A stretch of 64,000 nt of DNA from an uncultured Tenacibaculum sp. (lineage in GTDB: Bacteria; Bacteroidota; Bacteroidia; Flavobacteriales; Flavobacteriaceae), in contig CANMWK010000003.1 of the NCBI GenBank assembly GCA_947501615.1, positions 62,001 to 126,000 on the forward strand, written 5' to 3'. The notes below the pieces were generated by a model. The model did no database searches. It had not been told where the DNA came from and saw only the letters and a list, made by a program, of their open reading frames with translations. Positions 27,624 through 37,215 of this stretch are shown one piece after another. Made by a program: the position numbers and the translations under genes. Positions within the stretch are counted from its first letter, which is position 1, and each line of letters starts with the position of its first letter.

Positions 27624-27830
27624 TGGGATAAATGTACTATTAATTTTCAAATAAAAAAATGAAGGAGGTTTTGTAACTGTAAAATTTAGTTTAATTTATT
27701 GCGAAATATAATCTTTTAATGTTTTTATAGTATGAATATTTTAATTTATAGTGTTTTATGTTGTGAAATTTTTAATTCTATATCGATTTAGATTCCAATA
27801 AATTTTTGATATGATAAAAATGCTTTTTTC

Positions 27831-28838
27831 TTAATTTTTTTTGATTGACCACTCATTTTTTAGGTAATGCAGTGCTTCAATTAAGGCTTTTCTGCTTGGT
27901 TTTGGATTGAAATTTAATTCTTTTTTAGCCTTAGAGGTATCGTAATCTTGTTTTAATCCATAAAACATGTCGATATATTCTTTTTGTAATAAAGGTTCTT
28001 TTCCTGTAATAGTACTACCTATTTTCATGAAAAATGCAATACTATATAAAAGTATCTTAGGAACTTTGGGTGGAGTTTTTAAGTTCAATTCTGGGAATTC
28101 TTCAGCAGCAACACGAACACTTTCTTGAATAGAAGTATGTATTTCATTGGCTAAAATATAACGTTCTCCATTTCTCCCTTTTTTCATTGCTGCATAGGCA
28201 CCTAGAGCTACATCTTTTACATCAATCCAATTAAGTGTAATATTGGTATCAGCTATCATTTCACCATCTAAAATTTGTTTTACTAATCGATTAGAATAAC
28301 TCAATTGATGTGCCTTACTGCCAATCATAGCAGATGGTAAAATTAGAACAGTTCTAATATTGAATTTTCTACCCAGTTCAATAGCCAATTTGTCTGAATC
28401 ATTTTTAGAATTATAATACCAATTTCTTCGATCAGAATTGTATCCATTATTTTCTTTAGCAGGAAGTTGAGTGAAATCTAAAGCAGCTACAGAGCTTACA
28501 TAAACAATATTTTTAACTTGGGTTTTGTTAGCAGCTTCAAATAAATTTCTTGTACCTTGAACATTAGTATCGTAAATATCTTCTTTTGGATTTTTAGACC
28601 ACATTTTAAAAGATGCAGCCACGGCATATACATTTGTAACGTTTTTAAATGCTTCTACCATAGAATTTTTATCAGTAATATCTAAGTACAGTATATCACA
28701 ACCCAATTCTAAAAGAATGCTTTTGTATTTTGGATTTCGATATGTAGCAATTACTTTTTCTCCTTTTTGAATTAATAACTTACATAAATTATAACCTAGA
28801 TGTCCATTAGCACCAGTAACTATAGAAATTTCACTCAT
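27831..28838 (-). CDS. NAD-dependent epimerase/dehydratase-family protein
   Basis: 335 residues, extended SDR. Cofactor loop TGANGHLGYNL near residue 8, VYVSSVAALD, and catalytic YYNSK near 156. The overall layout resembles dihydroflavonol-4-reductase and 3-beta-HSD-like reductases rather than nucleotide-sugar epimerases. Substrate unknown. Its start lies 57 bp from the Crp/Fnr gene that precedes it on the same strand. The 27624-27830 gap on its 3' side holds only the promoter side of the thr leader. Confidence 0.82.
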   Translation of the reverse strand: MSEISIVTGANGHLGYNLCKLLIQKGEKVIATYRNPKYKSILLELGCDILYLDITDKNSMVEAFKNVTNVYAVAASFKMWSKNPKEDIYDTNVQGTRNLFEAANKTQVKNIVYVSSVAALDFTQLPAKENNGYNSDRRNWYYNSKNDSDKLAIELGRKFNIRTVLILPSAMIGSKAHQLSYSNRLVKQILDGEMIADTNITLNWIDVKDVALGAYAAMKKGRNGERYILANEIHTSIQESVRVAAEEFPELNLKTPPKVPKILLYSIAFFMKIGSTITGKEPLLQKEYIDMFYGLKQDYDTSKAKKELNFNPKPSRKALIEALHYLKNEWSIKKN

Positions 28839-28895
28839 CGTTTTTAAATTTAAATCAAAATTGAGATTTTAAAACGAAGTAAAAAATGACAAATG

Positions 28896-29462
28896 TTAGA
28901 AAACCTGTTTACGTATTCTACTTAACGACGAAGGTTCTATACCGAGGTAAGAAGACAAATCACTGACAGAAACATTTTGAACCAGCGTAGGCGAGTTGCG
29001 AAGTAACTTTATATATCGTTCTTTAGCATTTAATAGTTGAAAGTCATGTAATCGTTGTGTTTTACATACTAAAGACTCCTGTACAATTTTATGTATGGCA
29101 GTTGAAAATACAGGAGATTTTTCTTGTAAAGACTCAAATCTTTGTCTGTCTATTGTAAGAACATGAATATCTGTGATCGCTTGATAATTTTCTTTACTAT
29201 ACTCTTTACTGATAAAATTATTAAAATCAGTAAAAAAATTATTGGGTTCAATAAGGTGATTAACAACTATTTTTTTGTTTTCGTGTGTATAGCCTTTAAC
29301 AATGCCTTCTAATAAGAAATAAATGGAATTTATCTTTTTACGAGAAGAAATTAGATGTTCATTTTTGCTAAATTTTTCATAAATGAAGCTATTTTCTATA
29401 TAAGATAAATCAGAATTGTTTAATTTTGCATAGCTATTAACATAATTTATTAGCTGTATCAT
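28896..29462 (-). CDS. Crp/Fnr-family regulator
   Basis: 188 residues. Beta roll at about 25-110 (IYFLLEGIVKGYT) and winged helix at about 140-188 (NAKERYIKLLRNSPTLVQNV, SVSDLSSYLGIEPSSLSRI). Third regulator of this type in the window. It is co-oriented with the epimerase gene and may form an operon with it. Confidence 0.83.
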   Translation of the reverse strand: MIQLINYVNSYAKLNNSDLSYIENSFIYEKFSKNEHLISSRKKINSIYFLLEGIVKGYTHENKKIVVNHLIEPNNFFTDFNNFISKEYSKENYQAITDIHVLTIDRQRFESLQEKSPVFSTAIHKIVQESLVCKTQRLHDFQLLNAKERYIKLLRNSPTLVQNVSVSDLSSYLGIEPSSLSRIRKQVF

Positions 29463-29487
29463 TTATAGATTTAAATTAATTACTACT

Positions 29488-29520
29488 AAAAAAACCGCAA
29501 TTTTTAAATTGCGGTTTTTG
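29488..29520 (-). terminator. terminator after the first M1 peptidase gene
   Basis: Near-perfect palindrome (AAACCGCAATTT with AAATTGCGGTTT) with A-run on one side and T-run on the other. On the minus strand it follows the stop at 29532 by about 12 bases. Confidence 0.9.
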
Positions 29521-29531
29521 TTATTTTAAAA

Positions 29532-31769
29532 CTAATTTTTCGTTTTATTTTTAAATTTGTCGAATTTACTTTCTTCTTTTTTAGGCCAACTATTATTAGT
29601 AACATCAATATCTGCTGTTTCTAAATCAGGGTCAACTACTATATTCGTAATTTCTTTATCTGATGTATATACTCTGTAGGCTTTAGTATCATCTTTACGC
29701 CATATTTCAGCAGGATACTTTTCACGTTTCTTTGTGCCATCAGCATAAGTTAATTCTACAATTAAAGGTAAAACTAATCCACCAGGTTTTTCAAACTGTA
29801 CTTGATACATATATTTTGGTAATGCTTTTAACGTTGCTTTTTTATCAGCTGGTAAATCATTAATATACTTTTCTAATTCACTAGAATTAGCATTTTTCTT
29901 TTCAGTTGTAGTATAAATTAACTTTCCTAGGTTAGCAAAATAACCAGGATATTGTTTTTGCAATTGTTGTGTTCTCTCGTTAGGCTTATCTGTTAAATAT
30001 AACGGTTTAACTTCTTTAATACCTATATCACAATAATCGGTAGTGTAAAACCATCCTCTCCAAAACCAATCTAAATCCATTCCAGAAGCATCTTCCATTG
30101 TTCTAAAGAAATCAGCTGGAGTTGGGTGCTTAAACATCCAACGTTGTGAATATGTTCTGAAGGCATAATCAAAAAGTTCAGGACCCATTATAGTTTGTCT
30201 TAGCATGTAAAGTCCAGCTGCTGGTTTTGTATACGCATTAGGTCCAAAATTTTTCACATAATCTCCCTGAGACATTATAGGTGATAAATTTTCTTGATCT
30301 ATACTCATATAACGAACAATATCTTTAGGTAAATTATTCGTATTAAAGCTCGGATCATAATCTAATTCAGCTAAAATTTCCACAAAAGAGTTAATTCCTT
30401 CATCCATCCAAGTCCATTGACGTTCGTCTGAGTTTACAATCATAGGAAAGAAGTTATGACCCACTTCATGCGTAATAACACCAATCATACCATTTTTAGT
30501 TCTATCAGAATATGTTCCATCAGGGTTAGGACGACCATAGTTAAAACAAATCATTGGATATTCCATACCTTGTCTGTCAGCATGAACAGAAATAGCCTTA
30601 GAATATGGATAATCAAAAGTTAATTTTGAATATTCTTCTAACGTGTTAGCAACAACTCTAGTTGAATGCTCCTCCCATAAAGGATTTCCTTCTTTTGGAT
30701 ATAAAGAAACAGCCATTACTGTTTTATTATTAATGTTTACAGCCATTGCATCCCAAATGTACTTTCTAGAAGAAGCAAATGCGTAATCACGAACATTTTT
30801 AGCTCTAAAGTGCCAAGTTTTAGTTTTGTCTGTTCCCTTTTTTTCATTTTCTTCAGCCTCAGCTTGATTTACAATAAAAACTGGATCTTTAAATGATTTT
30901 CTAGCTTTTTCAAATCGCTTACGTTGCTCTTTAGTTAAAACATCTTTTTCGTTTTGAAGTTCACCAGTAGCATCTACAATATGATCAGCAGGTACAGTAA
31001 GTTTTACATCATAATCACCAAATTCTAGAGCAAATTCACTACGTCCCCAGAATTGCATATTTTGCCATCCTTCTACATTGTTGTATACACATAGTCTTGG
31101 AAAAAATTGTGCAATTGTATACGCTTTATTTCCATCTTTAAATTGCTCAAAACCAGAACGACCTCCGTCTGTTACCGAATTATTAATTAAATAATTCCAT
31201 TTTATTTTAAAAGTAAACTCAGCTCCTGGAGCTAATGGAGTAGGCAAATTAATTCGCATCATAGTACTATTAATTGTATGCGATAAATCTCTACCATCTT
31301 GGTACTTTACTGCTTCAATTTTAAACCCAAAATCCTTTTTATTTCCCATGTTTTTAGAAACAAAATCTTCTGGTGTTTCAAATAAGTTCGCTCTAGTAGA
31401 GCTTGCTAATGGTGTTTTAGAATCAGGAGCACGCATATTCTGATCTAATTGTAACCATAAATATTCTAAATGATCTTTAGAATTGTTATGGTACGTAATA
31501 GTTTCGTCTCCGTATAATTTATTGTTTTTCTCATCTAAACGAAGATCCATTACATAATCCACTTTTTGCTGAGTATACTCATAACCAGGAGCACCTGAAG
31601 CAGTTCTTTGAGAGTTTGGTGTTGCTAAAACATCTTTTAGTTGACGAAATTTATTATTGTCTACATGACCTTTTTGAGGTTTCTTTTCAGTATCTTTCTT
31701 AGCTTCTTGCGCAAATACTGAGGAAGTAATAAAGGTTACAATAAGTAGTAAAATTGATAACTTTCTCAT
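29532..31769 (-). CDS. secreted M1-family metallopeptidase
   Basis: 745 residues with signal peptide (MRKLSILLLIVTFITSSVFA). Zinc site HEVGH followed at the usual distance by the Glu of WMDEGINSF, giving HExxH-(18)-E. The exopeptidase motif GxMEN is replaced by GMEYP, so aminopeptidase specificity is doubtful. The C-terminal part is beta-rich. Likely periplasmic. A paralogue of similar length lies directly upstream, so this is a tandem duplication. Confidence 0.9.
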   Translation of the reverse strand: MRKLSILLLIVTFITSSVFAQEAKKDTEKKPQKGHVDNNKFRQLKDVLATPNSQRTASGAPGYEYTQQKVDYVMDLRLDEKNNKLYGDETITYHNNSKDHLEYLWLQLDQNMRAPDSKTPLASSTRANLFETPEDFVSKNMGNKKDFGFKIEAVKYQDGRDLSHTINSTMMRINLPTPLAPGAEFTFKIKWNYLINNSVTDGGRSGFEQFKDGNKAYTIAQFFPRLCVYNNVEGWQNMQFWGRSEFALEFGDYDVKLTVPADHIVDATGELQNEKDVLTKEQRKRFEKARKSFKDPVFIVNQAEAEENEKKGTDKTKTWHFRAKNVRDYAFASSRKYIWDAMAVNINNKTVMAVSLYPKEGNPLWEEHSTRVVANTLEEYSKLTFDYPYSKAISVHADRQGMEYPMICFNYGRPNPDGTYSDRTKNGMIGVITHEVGHNFFPMIVNSDERQWTWMDEGINSFVEILAELDYDPSFNTNNLPKDIVRYMSIDQENLSPIMSQGDYVKNFGPNAYTKPAAGLYMLRQTIMGPELFDYAFRTYSQRWMFKHPTPADFFRTMEDASGMDLDWFWRGWFYTTDYCDIGIKEVKPLYLTDKPNERTQQLQKQYPGYFANLGKLIYTTTEKKNANSSELEKYINDLPADKKATLKALPKYMYQVQFEKPGGLVLPLIVELTYADGTKKREKYPAEIWRKDDTKAYRVYTSDKEITNIVVDPDLETADIDVTNNSWPKKEESKFDKFKNKTKN

Positions 31770-31865
31770 TATTAAATTTAGTTGATTTTTAATATAATTT
31801 CGGAAAATTAAAGAAATTATATTGGTTTGATGAAATTTGTTGTAAAAATTAACATATTTTTATTT

Positions 31866-31897
31866 AAAAAGCTGATGGAATAACCATCAGCTTTTTT
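31866..31897 (-). terminator. terminator after the second M1 peptidase gene
   Basis: Stem AAAGCTGATGG with CCATCAGCTTT, 5-base loop, T-run on the minus strand, about 35 bases after the stop at 31931. Confidence 0.9.
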
Positions 31898-31930
31898 AAA
31901 TTATTTCAGTATTTAGTAATCGTATAAATT

Positions 31931-34069
31931 TTATCCTTTAACTTTATTTTTAAATTTTTGGAATTTTGCTTCTTTTTTCCTTGGCCAACTATTGTTTGAA
32001 GTATCAACATCAGCTGTCTCTAAGTCTGGATCAATTTCTATATTCTTTATTTCCTTGTCTGATGGGAATACTTTTACTACTTCATTGTCATTAAGTCTCC
32101 ATATTTGAGCTGGATATTTCTTCTTTTCTTTGGTACCATCAGCATAAGTAAATTGAACAATAATAGGCATCACTAAACCTCCAGGTTTATTGTATGTAAT
32201 TTCGTAGTAATATTTAGACTTTGAGTTTTTTGCTTTTCCAAAACCTAATCCTTCAGTAGTATCTTCTACAAAGTTTATAACATCTCCAGTTGCTTCTTTT
32301 TGATAGAATTTTTTTACACCTTTAATACCTATGTCTGTAACATCAGTAGTATAAAACCATCCTCTCCAAAACCAATCTAAATCCATAGCTGAAGCATCTT
32401 CCATAGTTCTAAAGAAATCGGCAGGAGTTGGGTGCTTAAATTTCCAACGCTTAGAATACGTTTGAAAAGCATAATCAAACAATTCTGGTCCCATAATAGT
32501 ATTTCTAAGAATATATAGAGCCGTAGCTGGTTTACCATAGGCATTATTACCAAAGCTATAGGTATGGTCTCCTTTAGACATAATTGGAGCTATTCTTGAT
32601 TGATCCCCGTCCATATATCTTATAATGTTTTTAGGTAGACCTCGTACTATTGGAAAATTAGGATCATAATCTAATTCTGCTTGCATTTCCATGAATGAAT
32701 TTAAACCTTCATCCATCCATGTCCATTTTCTTTCGTCAGAATTAACAATCATAGGAAAGAAGTTATGTCCAACTTCATGAACAGTAACTTTAATCATTCT
32801 ATATTTTGTACGATCAGAATATGTTCCATCAGGATTTGGACGTCCTGGGTTAAAACAAATTTGAGGATATTCCATTCCCATTTGACCGTCAACTGAAATC
32901 GCCTTGTGGTATGGGTAATCAAATGTATATCTAGAATACGTTTTCAACGTTTGAGCAACAGCTCTAGTTGAATGGTCTCCGTATAAAGGATTAGCTTCTT
33001 TAGAATATAAAGAGTATGCCATAACATTTTTACCGTTGATGTCTACTGCCATAGCATCCCAGATAAATTTTCTAGAAGTCGCAAAAGCATAATCTCTAAC
33101 ATTCTTAGCAGAAAACTTCCATGTTTTTGTTTTTTTCGATTTACTTTTTTCTGTTTTCTCAGCTTCTCTTTGTGTAACAATTAATATAGGATAGTCATAG
33201 GTCTTTCTCGCTTTTGCTAATCGTTCCTGCTGCTTTTTAGTTAACACTTCTTTTTCGTTTTGTAAAACTCCTGTAGCTCCTAAGATATGATCTGAAGGTA
33301 CAGTAATGTTCACATCAAAATCACCAAATTCTAAAGCAAATTCGCTACGTCCCCAGAATTGATCGTTTTGCCATCCCTCTACATTATCATATACACACAA
33401 TCTTGGGTAAAACTGAGCAATTACGTAATTGTTGTTATTGTCTTTAGGGAAGTGTTCATAACCAGATCTACCACCTTGAGTTCTGTGATTATTGATATTA
33501 TACCACCAATCAATATTGAATGTGAATGTTCCACCTGAACTTAAAGGTTTTGGTAAATCAATACGCATCATAGTTCGGTTGATGATATATGGTAATTTAC
33601 TACCATCTGTATTAGTAACACGCATGATTTTAAAACCACCATCAAAAGTTTTTTCAGGAAAAAAACGATTAAAATTACGCTTACTTATCGTTTTAGGAAC
33701 ACTACTAGTCATAATATCTGGAGTTTCTGAATCTGAAGCTCGCATATTTTGATCTAATTGTACCCATAAATATGGAAGTGCATCTTCAGAATTATTATGA
33801 TAGACAATTTGCTCACTACCAGTAATACGTTGTTTTTCATCGTCTAAGACGATGTCCATTTTATAATCAACCTGTTGTTGTGTATATTTTTTACCAGGAG
33901 CACCAGATGCAGTATGTACTTCATTCGGGGTAGCTAATAAATCTTCAAGTTGTTTAAACTTATTTTCATTTGTATGACCCTTTTGTGTTTTTCTAGGACT
34001 ATTTTGAGCACTTATAGTTATTGAAAGCCCACAAAAAAACAGAAAAAATGGATAAACGTATTTTTTCAT
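31931..34069 (-). CDS. secreted M1-family metallopeptidase, paralogue
   Basis: 712 residues with signal peptide. Same architecture as the neighbour: HEVGHNFFPM zinc site, WMDEGLNSF Glu, and GMEYPQICF in place of GxMEN. Differs mainly by a shorter C-terminal insert. Both copies keep the full zinc site, so both are probably active. Each has its own terminator, which points to separate expression. Confidence 0.9.
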   Translation of the reverse strand: MKKYVYPFFLFFCGLSITISAQNSPRKTQKGHTNENKFKQLEDLLATPNEVHTASGAPGKKYTQQQVDYKMDIVLDDEKQRITGSEQIVYHNNSEDALPYLWVQLDQNMRASDSETPDIMTSSVPKTISKRNFNRFFPEKTFDGGFKIMRVTNTDGSKLPYIINRTMMRIDLPKPLSSGGTFTFNIDWWYNINNHRTQGGRSGYEHFPKDNNNNYVIAQFYPRLCVYDNVEGWQNDQFWGRSEFALEFGDFDVNITVPSDHILGATGVLQNEKEVLTKKQQERLAKARKTYDYPILIVTQREAEKTEKSKSKKTKTWKFSAKNVRDYAFATSRKFIWDAMAVDINGKNVMAYSLYSKEANPLYGDHSTRAVAQTLKTYSRYTFDYPYHKAISVDGQMGMEYPQICFNPGRPNPDGTYSDRTKYRMIKVTVHEVGHNFFPMIVNSDERKWTWMDEGLNSFMEMQAELDYDPNFPIVRGLPKNIIRYMDGDQSRIAPIMSKGDHTYSFGNNAYGKPATALYILRNTIMGPELFDYAFQTYSKRWKFKHPTPADFFRTMEDASAMDLDWFWRGWFYTTDVTDIGIKGVKKFYQKEATGDVINFVEDTTEGLGFGKAKNSKSKYYYEITYNKPGGLVMPIIVQFTYADGTKEKKKYPAQIWRLNDNEVVKVFPSDKEIKNIEIDPDLETADVDTSNNSWPRKKEAKFQKFKNKVKG

Positions 34070-34125
34070 TTAAGATGTTATTTAGTGATTAGAATTGCTA
34101 AAGTTAAAGTATAGTAGGTTAAATG

Positions 34126-34632
34126 TTAAAAATTTAACAAACCTTTATCATTTTTTTTAGTTAGAAATAAGGTTTTTCTTTCTCCTTTGATTTTTAATTT
34201 GATCAAATTTTGTTGTTCTGTAAAATGCTGTGTTAAGACATTATTTTCTATCTCAATACTTTTTACATCATTTATATTTTCAATTTCTAAATAGCAATTT
34301 ACAATATCTCCATCATATTCTTTGCCTAAAAAATTATATTGATATGCTTTTTGATTTACTAATATTTTGAAGTGTTCATTTAAGTATTTAGTCAAATATT
34401 GGTTGGTGTCTTTTAATTCTTTTTTGGTATTTAATTGTAAGTCTAAATTATAATCTTTGTTTAAAGCAGATTCAATGTCATCTACAAAAAGATTCATAAT
34501 CATTTCAATAGATTTATTTTCTGAGTTATACTCAATTTCAGTAAGACTAATGTAGTATTTATGAATTGAAAAAGATAAAAGAGAAATAGTCAATAAAGAA
34601 ATTCCTACAAATAAAAATATATTTTTTTTCAT
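34126..34632 (-). CDS. DUF6702-like protein
   Basis: 168 residues with an N-terminal hydrophobic anchor (about 5-25, followed by HKYYISLTEIEYN). The domain is beta-rich. The HK-x-Y-S-x-T-x-I-x-Y start and the location upstream of M1 peptidase genes match the DUF6702 family of Flavobacteriia, which has no known function. Probably faces the periplasm. It precedes the peptidase gene on the minus strand by 57 bp. Confidence 0.65.
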   Translation of the reverse strand: MKKNIFLFVGISLLTISLLSFSIHKYYISLTEIEYNSENKSIEMIMNLFVDDIESALNKDYNLDLQLNTKKELKDTNQYLTKYLNEHFKILVNQKAYQYNFLGKEYDGDIVNCYLEIENINDVKSIEIENNVLTQHFTEQQNLIKLKIKGERKTLFLTKKNDKGLLNF

Positions 34633-34688
34633 GATAACAAGGCTGCAAAAGCTGCGCCAAATTACTGATTTTTTATCATAAGGAAAGT

Positions 34689-35480
34689 TTATCTTTCTAA
34701 TTCTTTTAAATAATTAACACTTTTTTCTTTTAAATTTTGAATGACTTTAAAGTGTTCTTCTCGCTGAACGTTAATCGATATTTCTTCATCAATACTATAG
34801 TTAATAAAGTTAAGTATTAAATCTTCTGGTATTTTGATTGTTGATATAAAATTTTCTTTACCAACAATGTTTAATATTCGCTCAGGAAGATGATCTCTAA
34901 AAACTTCTTTTTTGATACGCTGTTTTAATCTTTTTTCATCTTTAGAAGTAAGCATTGAAAACTTTAGAACAGTTAACCCTTCAAAAGCAAGTATAGGATC
35001 TGTTTTCATTTCCGCATCACTTTTTTTAGATGCACTTGCGAGTATAATATTGTCTGTTGCTTGAATTCCTGTGAATTGTGTTGCTTCTTTCGATTTTTCA
35101 ACTCCTTCATCTTTAGGCGTCTTTTTAACATCAGAAGTAAGGTTTTGAGTTAAAAATGTTTGTTTAACCTCAATTTCATCGAGCACTCGCTCTTGAATTT
35201 CTAAAAGAATATTAATTTTCTTTCGATCCATAGTAATTGATGAAATTTTCATTTTTTTACCATAATGTTGAATAGAAGTAATTTGAAGGATATCTCCAAG
35301 CTGTGCATTGATTAAAAAATAACCTTTAGCATCTGAAAAAGTACCTTCAGCTGATGTTAAGTTAATAACATGTGCATTATCTACAATTCCTAGGTTATCT
35401 GAAATTGTTCCGTTTATTTGTGTTCTTTGCGCATAGAATTGTAAAGAAAGAATTGTAAATAGTAGGGTAATTTTTTTCAT
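34689..35480 (-). CDS. CarboxypepD_reg-like protein 1
   Basis: 263 residues. Signal peptide, then a CarboxypepD_reg-like beta sandwich (QINGTISDNLGIVDNAHVIN, AEGTFSDAKGYFLI, ILQITSIQHYGKKM) to about residue 110, then a long helical tail. First of four paralogues in tandem. Such exported domains are common in Bacteroidetes as cell-surface or periplasmic adaptors. No catalytic residues. Confidence 0.8.
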   Translation of the reverse strand: MKKITLLFTILSLQFYAQRTQINGTISDNLGIVDNAHVINLTSAEGTFSDAKGYFLINAQLGDILQITSIQHYGKKMKISSITMDRKKINILLEIQERVLDEIEVKQTFLTQNLTSDVKKTPKDEGVEKSKEATQFTGIQATDNIILASASKKSDAEMKTDPILAFEGLTVLKFSMLTSKDEKRLKQRIKKEVFRDHLPERILNIVGKENFISTIKIPEDLILNFINYSIDEEISINVQREEHFKVIQNLKEKSVNYLKELER

Positions 35481-35534
35481 ACTTAATTTGATTTTATATA
35501 TCGAATAATATAACCTCCTTTAAGATACGAAAAA

Positions 35535-36335
35535 TTACTTTTTCTTCTGTAATATTTTTAAATAGTTTTTAGATTCTTTGTAAAAAATATCCATAACTTC
35601 TAATCTTTTGCCTTCTTGATATTTTTTTTCAATGTCTAACGATTCACAATACAATAAAAAGTTGTGAAATTTATCTTTCGGTATACCTAGCTTTTGATGA
35701 AAAAAATCTTCACCTAAATCAGCTTTAATCAACTTTGGGAAATTTTCTCTAAAAGCCAAATCCTTCTTTTTCTTATTGGATTTTAAAATGCTTTTAAAAG
35801 GGGAGAAAATTTTTAGTAAGTTGATACCCTCAAATTTTTGGGTAGGATCAACAACATTATTAAGGCGTTTGTTTATTTTGTCGTTCTTATTATAGTTTTT
35901 TTGAGGTTTTATTTTAACATCTGAAAAATTAAGTGTTTTTTTAGCTTGTTTAGAAGCTATTTTCTCCATTTCTGGATCAATAGTTTTTTGATATTTACTA
36001 AATAAATTGCCATTGGTAACTTCAACTTCTTTCAAAAGGTTATCTCTTAAAAGTATTTCAACTTCTATTTTTCGATTATTTAATATTTCTTGGGTAATTA
36101 AAATCGTTTTTTTATGATGCTGAATAGAAGTCATTTCAATCTGATCATCTAGTACTACTTGTATTGTAAATTCACCTTTATCGTTAGTGATCGTACCTTT
36201 TTTAGAAGTTGTATTAAAAACATGAACATTCATAACAGTACCTGTGACATCTTTTAAGAAACCTTGTAATGTGATTGTTTCCTGAGATATAGCGACAGAT
36301 GAATAGCATAATAATATAATAATTAGATAGCGCAC
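35535..36335 (-). CDS. CarboxypepD_reg-like protein 2
   Basis: 266 residues. Signal peptide MRYLIIILLCYSSVAISQ, then the same beta-sandwich (LKDVTGTVMNVHVFN, KGTITNDKGEFTI) and a charged helical tail. The most diverged of the four copies: its domain lacks the DKLGKVVDAH sequence of copies 3 and 4. Its start is 3 bp from the stop of copy 3, so they share one message. Confidence 0.8.
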   Translation of the reverse strand: MRYLIIILLCYSSVAISQETITLQGFLKDVTGTVMNVHVFNTTSKKGTITNDKGEFTIQVVLDDQIEMTSIQHHKKTILITQEILNNRKIEVEILLRDNLLKEVEVTNGNLFSKYQKTIDPEMEKIASKQAKKTLNFSDVKIKPQKNYNKNDKINKRLNNVVDPTQKFEGINLLKIFSPFKSILKSNKKKKDLAFRENFPKLIKADLGEDFFHQKLGIPKDKFHNFLLYCESLDIEKKYQEGKRLEVMDIFYKESKNYLKILQKKK

Positions 36336-36338
36336 GGT

Positions 36339-37103
36339 TTATTTTTCTTTAGTTTTTTTAAATAGCTTAGCTTGTTTTTGAAGAAATTCAATCATTTCAA
36401 ACTCACTTTTGTAATACACATCTTTAAAATCGTTATCAAAATGGCAGAAATATAAAAAACTAGAAACTTCTATAGAGTCTATTTTGAGTTGATTAATAAT
36501 CATAGGTTTGTATTTATTTTCTACAGCGATCATTCTTTTTTCGTTTTCAAGTAGTTCTCTCTTTTTCTTTAGTGATTTTAATCTGCCAGAAAGCGTATTT
36601 ATAATTAAATCTAAAGGAATTAATCCTCCACTAGTAGAAGCAGTGTATATTTCGCGATCTATTTGTGAAAGTTTTTTAGGAAAAGGATTAAAGCCCAAGT
36701 TTTCCATGAGCATTTGTTTGTCACTTTTTTTGATATGCTTACTATCTGTACTAAGACTTCCGCTTAAGTATGTTTTTTGAACTTCAACTTCATCTAAAAT
36801 ATATTCTTTTAAATCAAGTTTTAAATCAAGTTTTTTATTTTTCATAGTAATACCAGCTACAATAACTTCTACATCTTCATGTTGGATAGAAGTAATTTTT
36901 ATTTGATCACCAAGTTTAGCAGGTATTGTAAAATTTCCATTCTCGTTTGTAAATGTTCCTTGTTTAGAAGAAATATTAATAACATGAGCATCTACAACTT
37001 TGCCAAGCTTATCAGAAATAGTACCTGAAATTTCTATTCTCTTGTTTTGAGAATATGAAAAAAGTGAAATTAGAAATATTAATAAAAGTAATAGTTTTTG
37101 CAT
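36339..37103 (-). CDS. CarboxypepD_reg-like protein 3
   Basis: 254 residues. Closely similar to copy 4: signal peptide ending in SYSQ, ISGTISDKLGKVVDAHVINI, KQGTFTNENGNFTIPAKLGD, and YILDEVEVQKTYLSGSL. The LDEVEV block is also typical of SusC/RagA plug domains, but no barrel follows. Helical tail to the end. Confidence 0.82.
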   Translation of the reverse strand: MQKLLLLLIFLISLFSYSQNKRIEISGTISDKLGKVVDAHVINISSKQGTFTNENGNFTIPAKLGDQIKITSIQHEDVEVIVAGITMKNKKLDLKLDLKEYILDEVEVQKTYLSGSLSTDSKHIKKSDKQMLMENLGFNPFPKKLSQIDREIYTASTSGGLIPLDLIINTLSGRLKSLKKKRELLENEKRMIAVENKYKPMIINQLKIDSIEVSSFLYFCHFDNDFKDVYYKSEFEMIEFLQKQAKLFKKTKEK

Positions 37104-37215
37104 ATAATTAGTTGATATGCAAATTAAGGGACTATACTTCTTAAAAAGTTTTAAGGACTCTGTAAATAAATGTTAAATAGAGCAATTTAAATATTTATGA
37201 ATTAAGAAATTTAGA

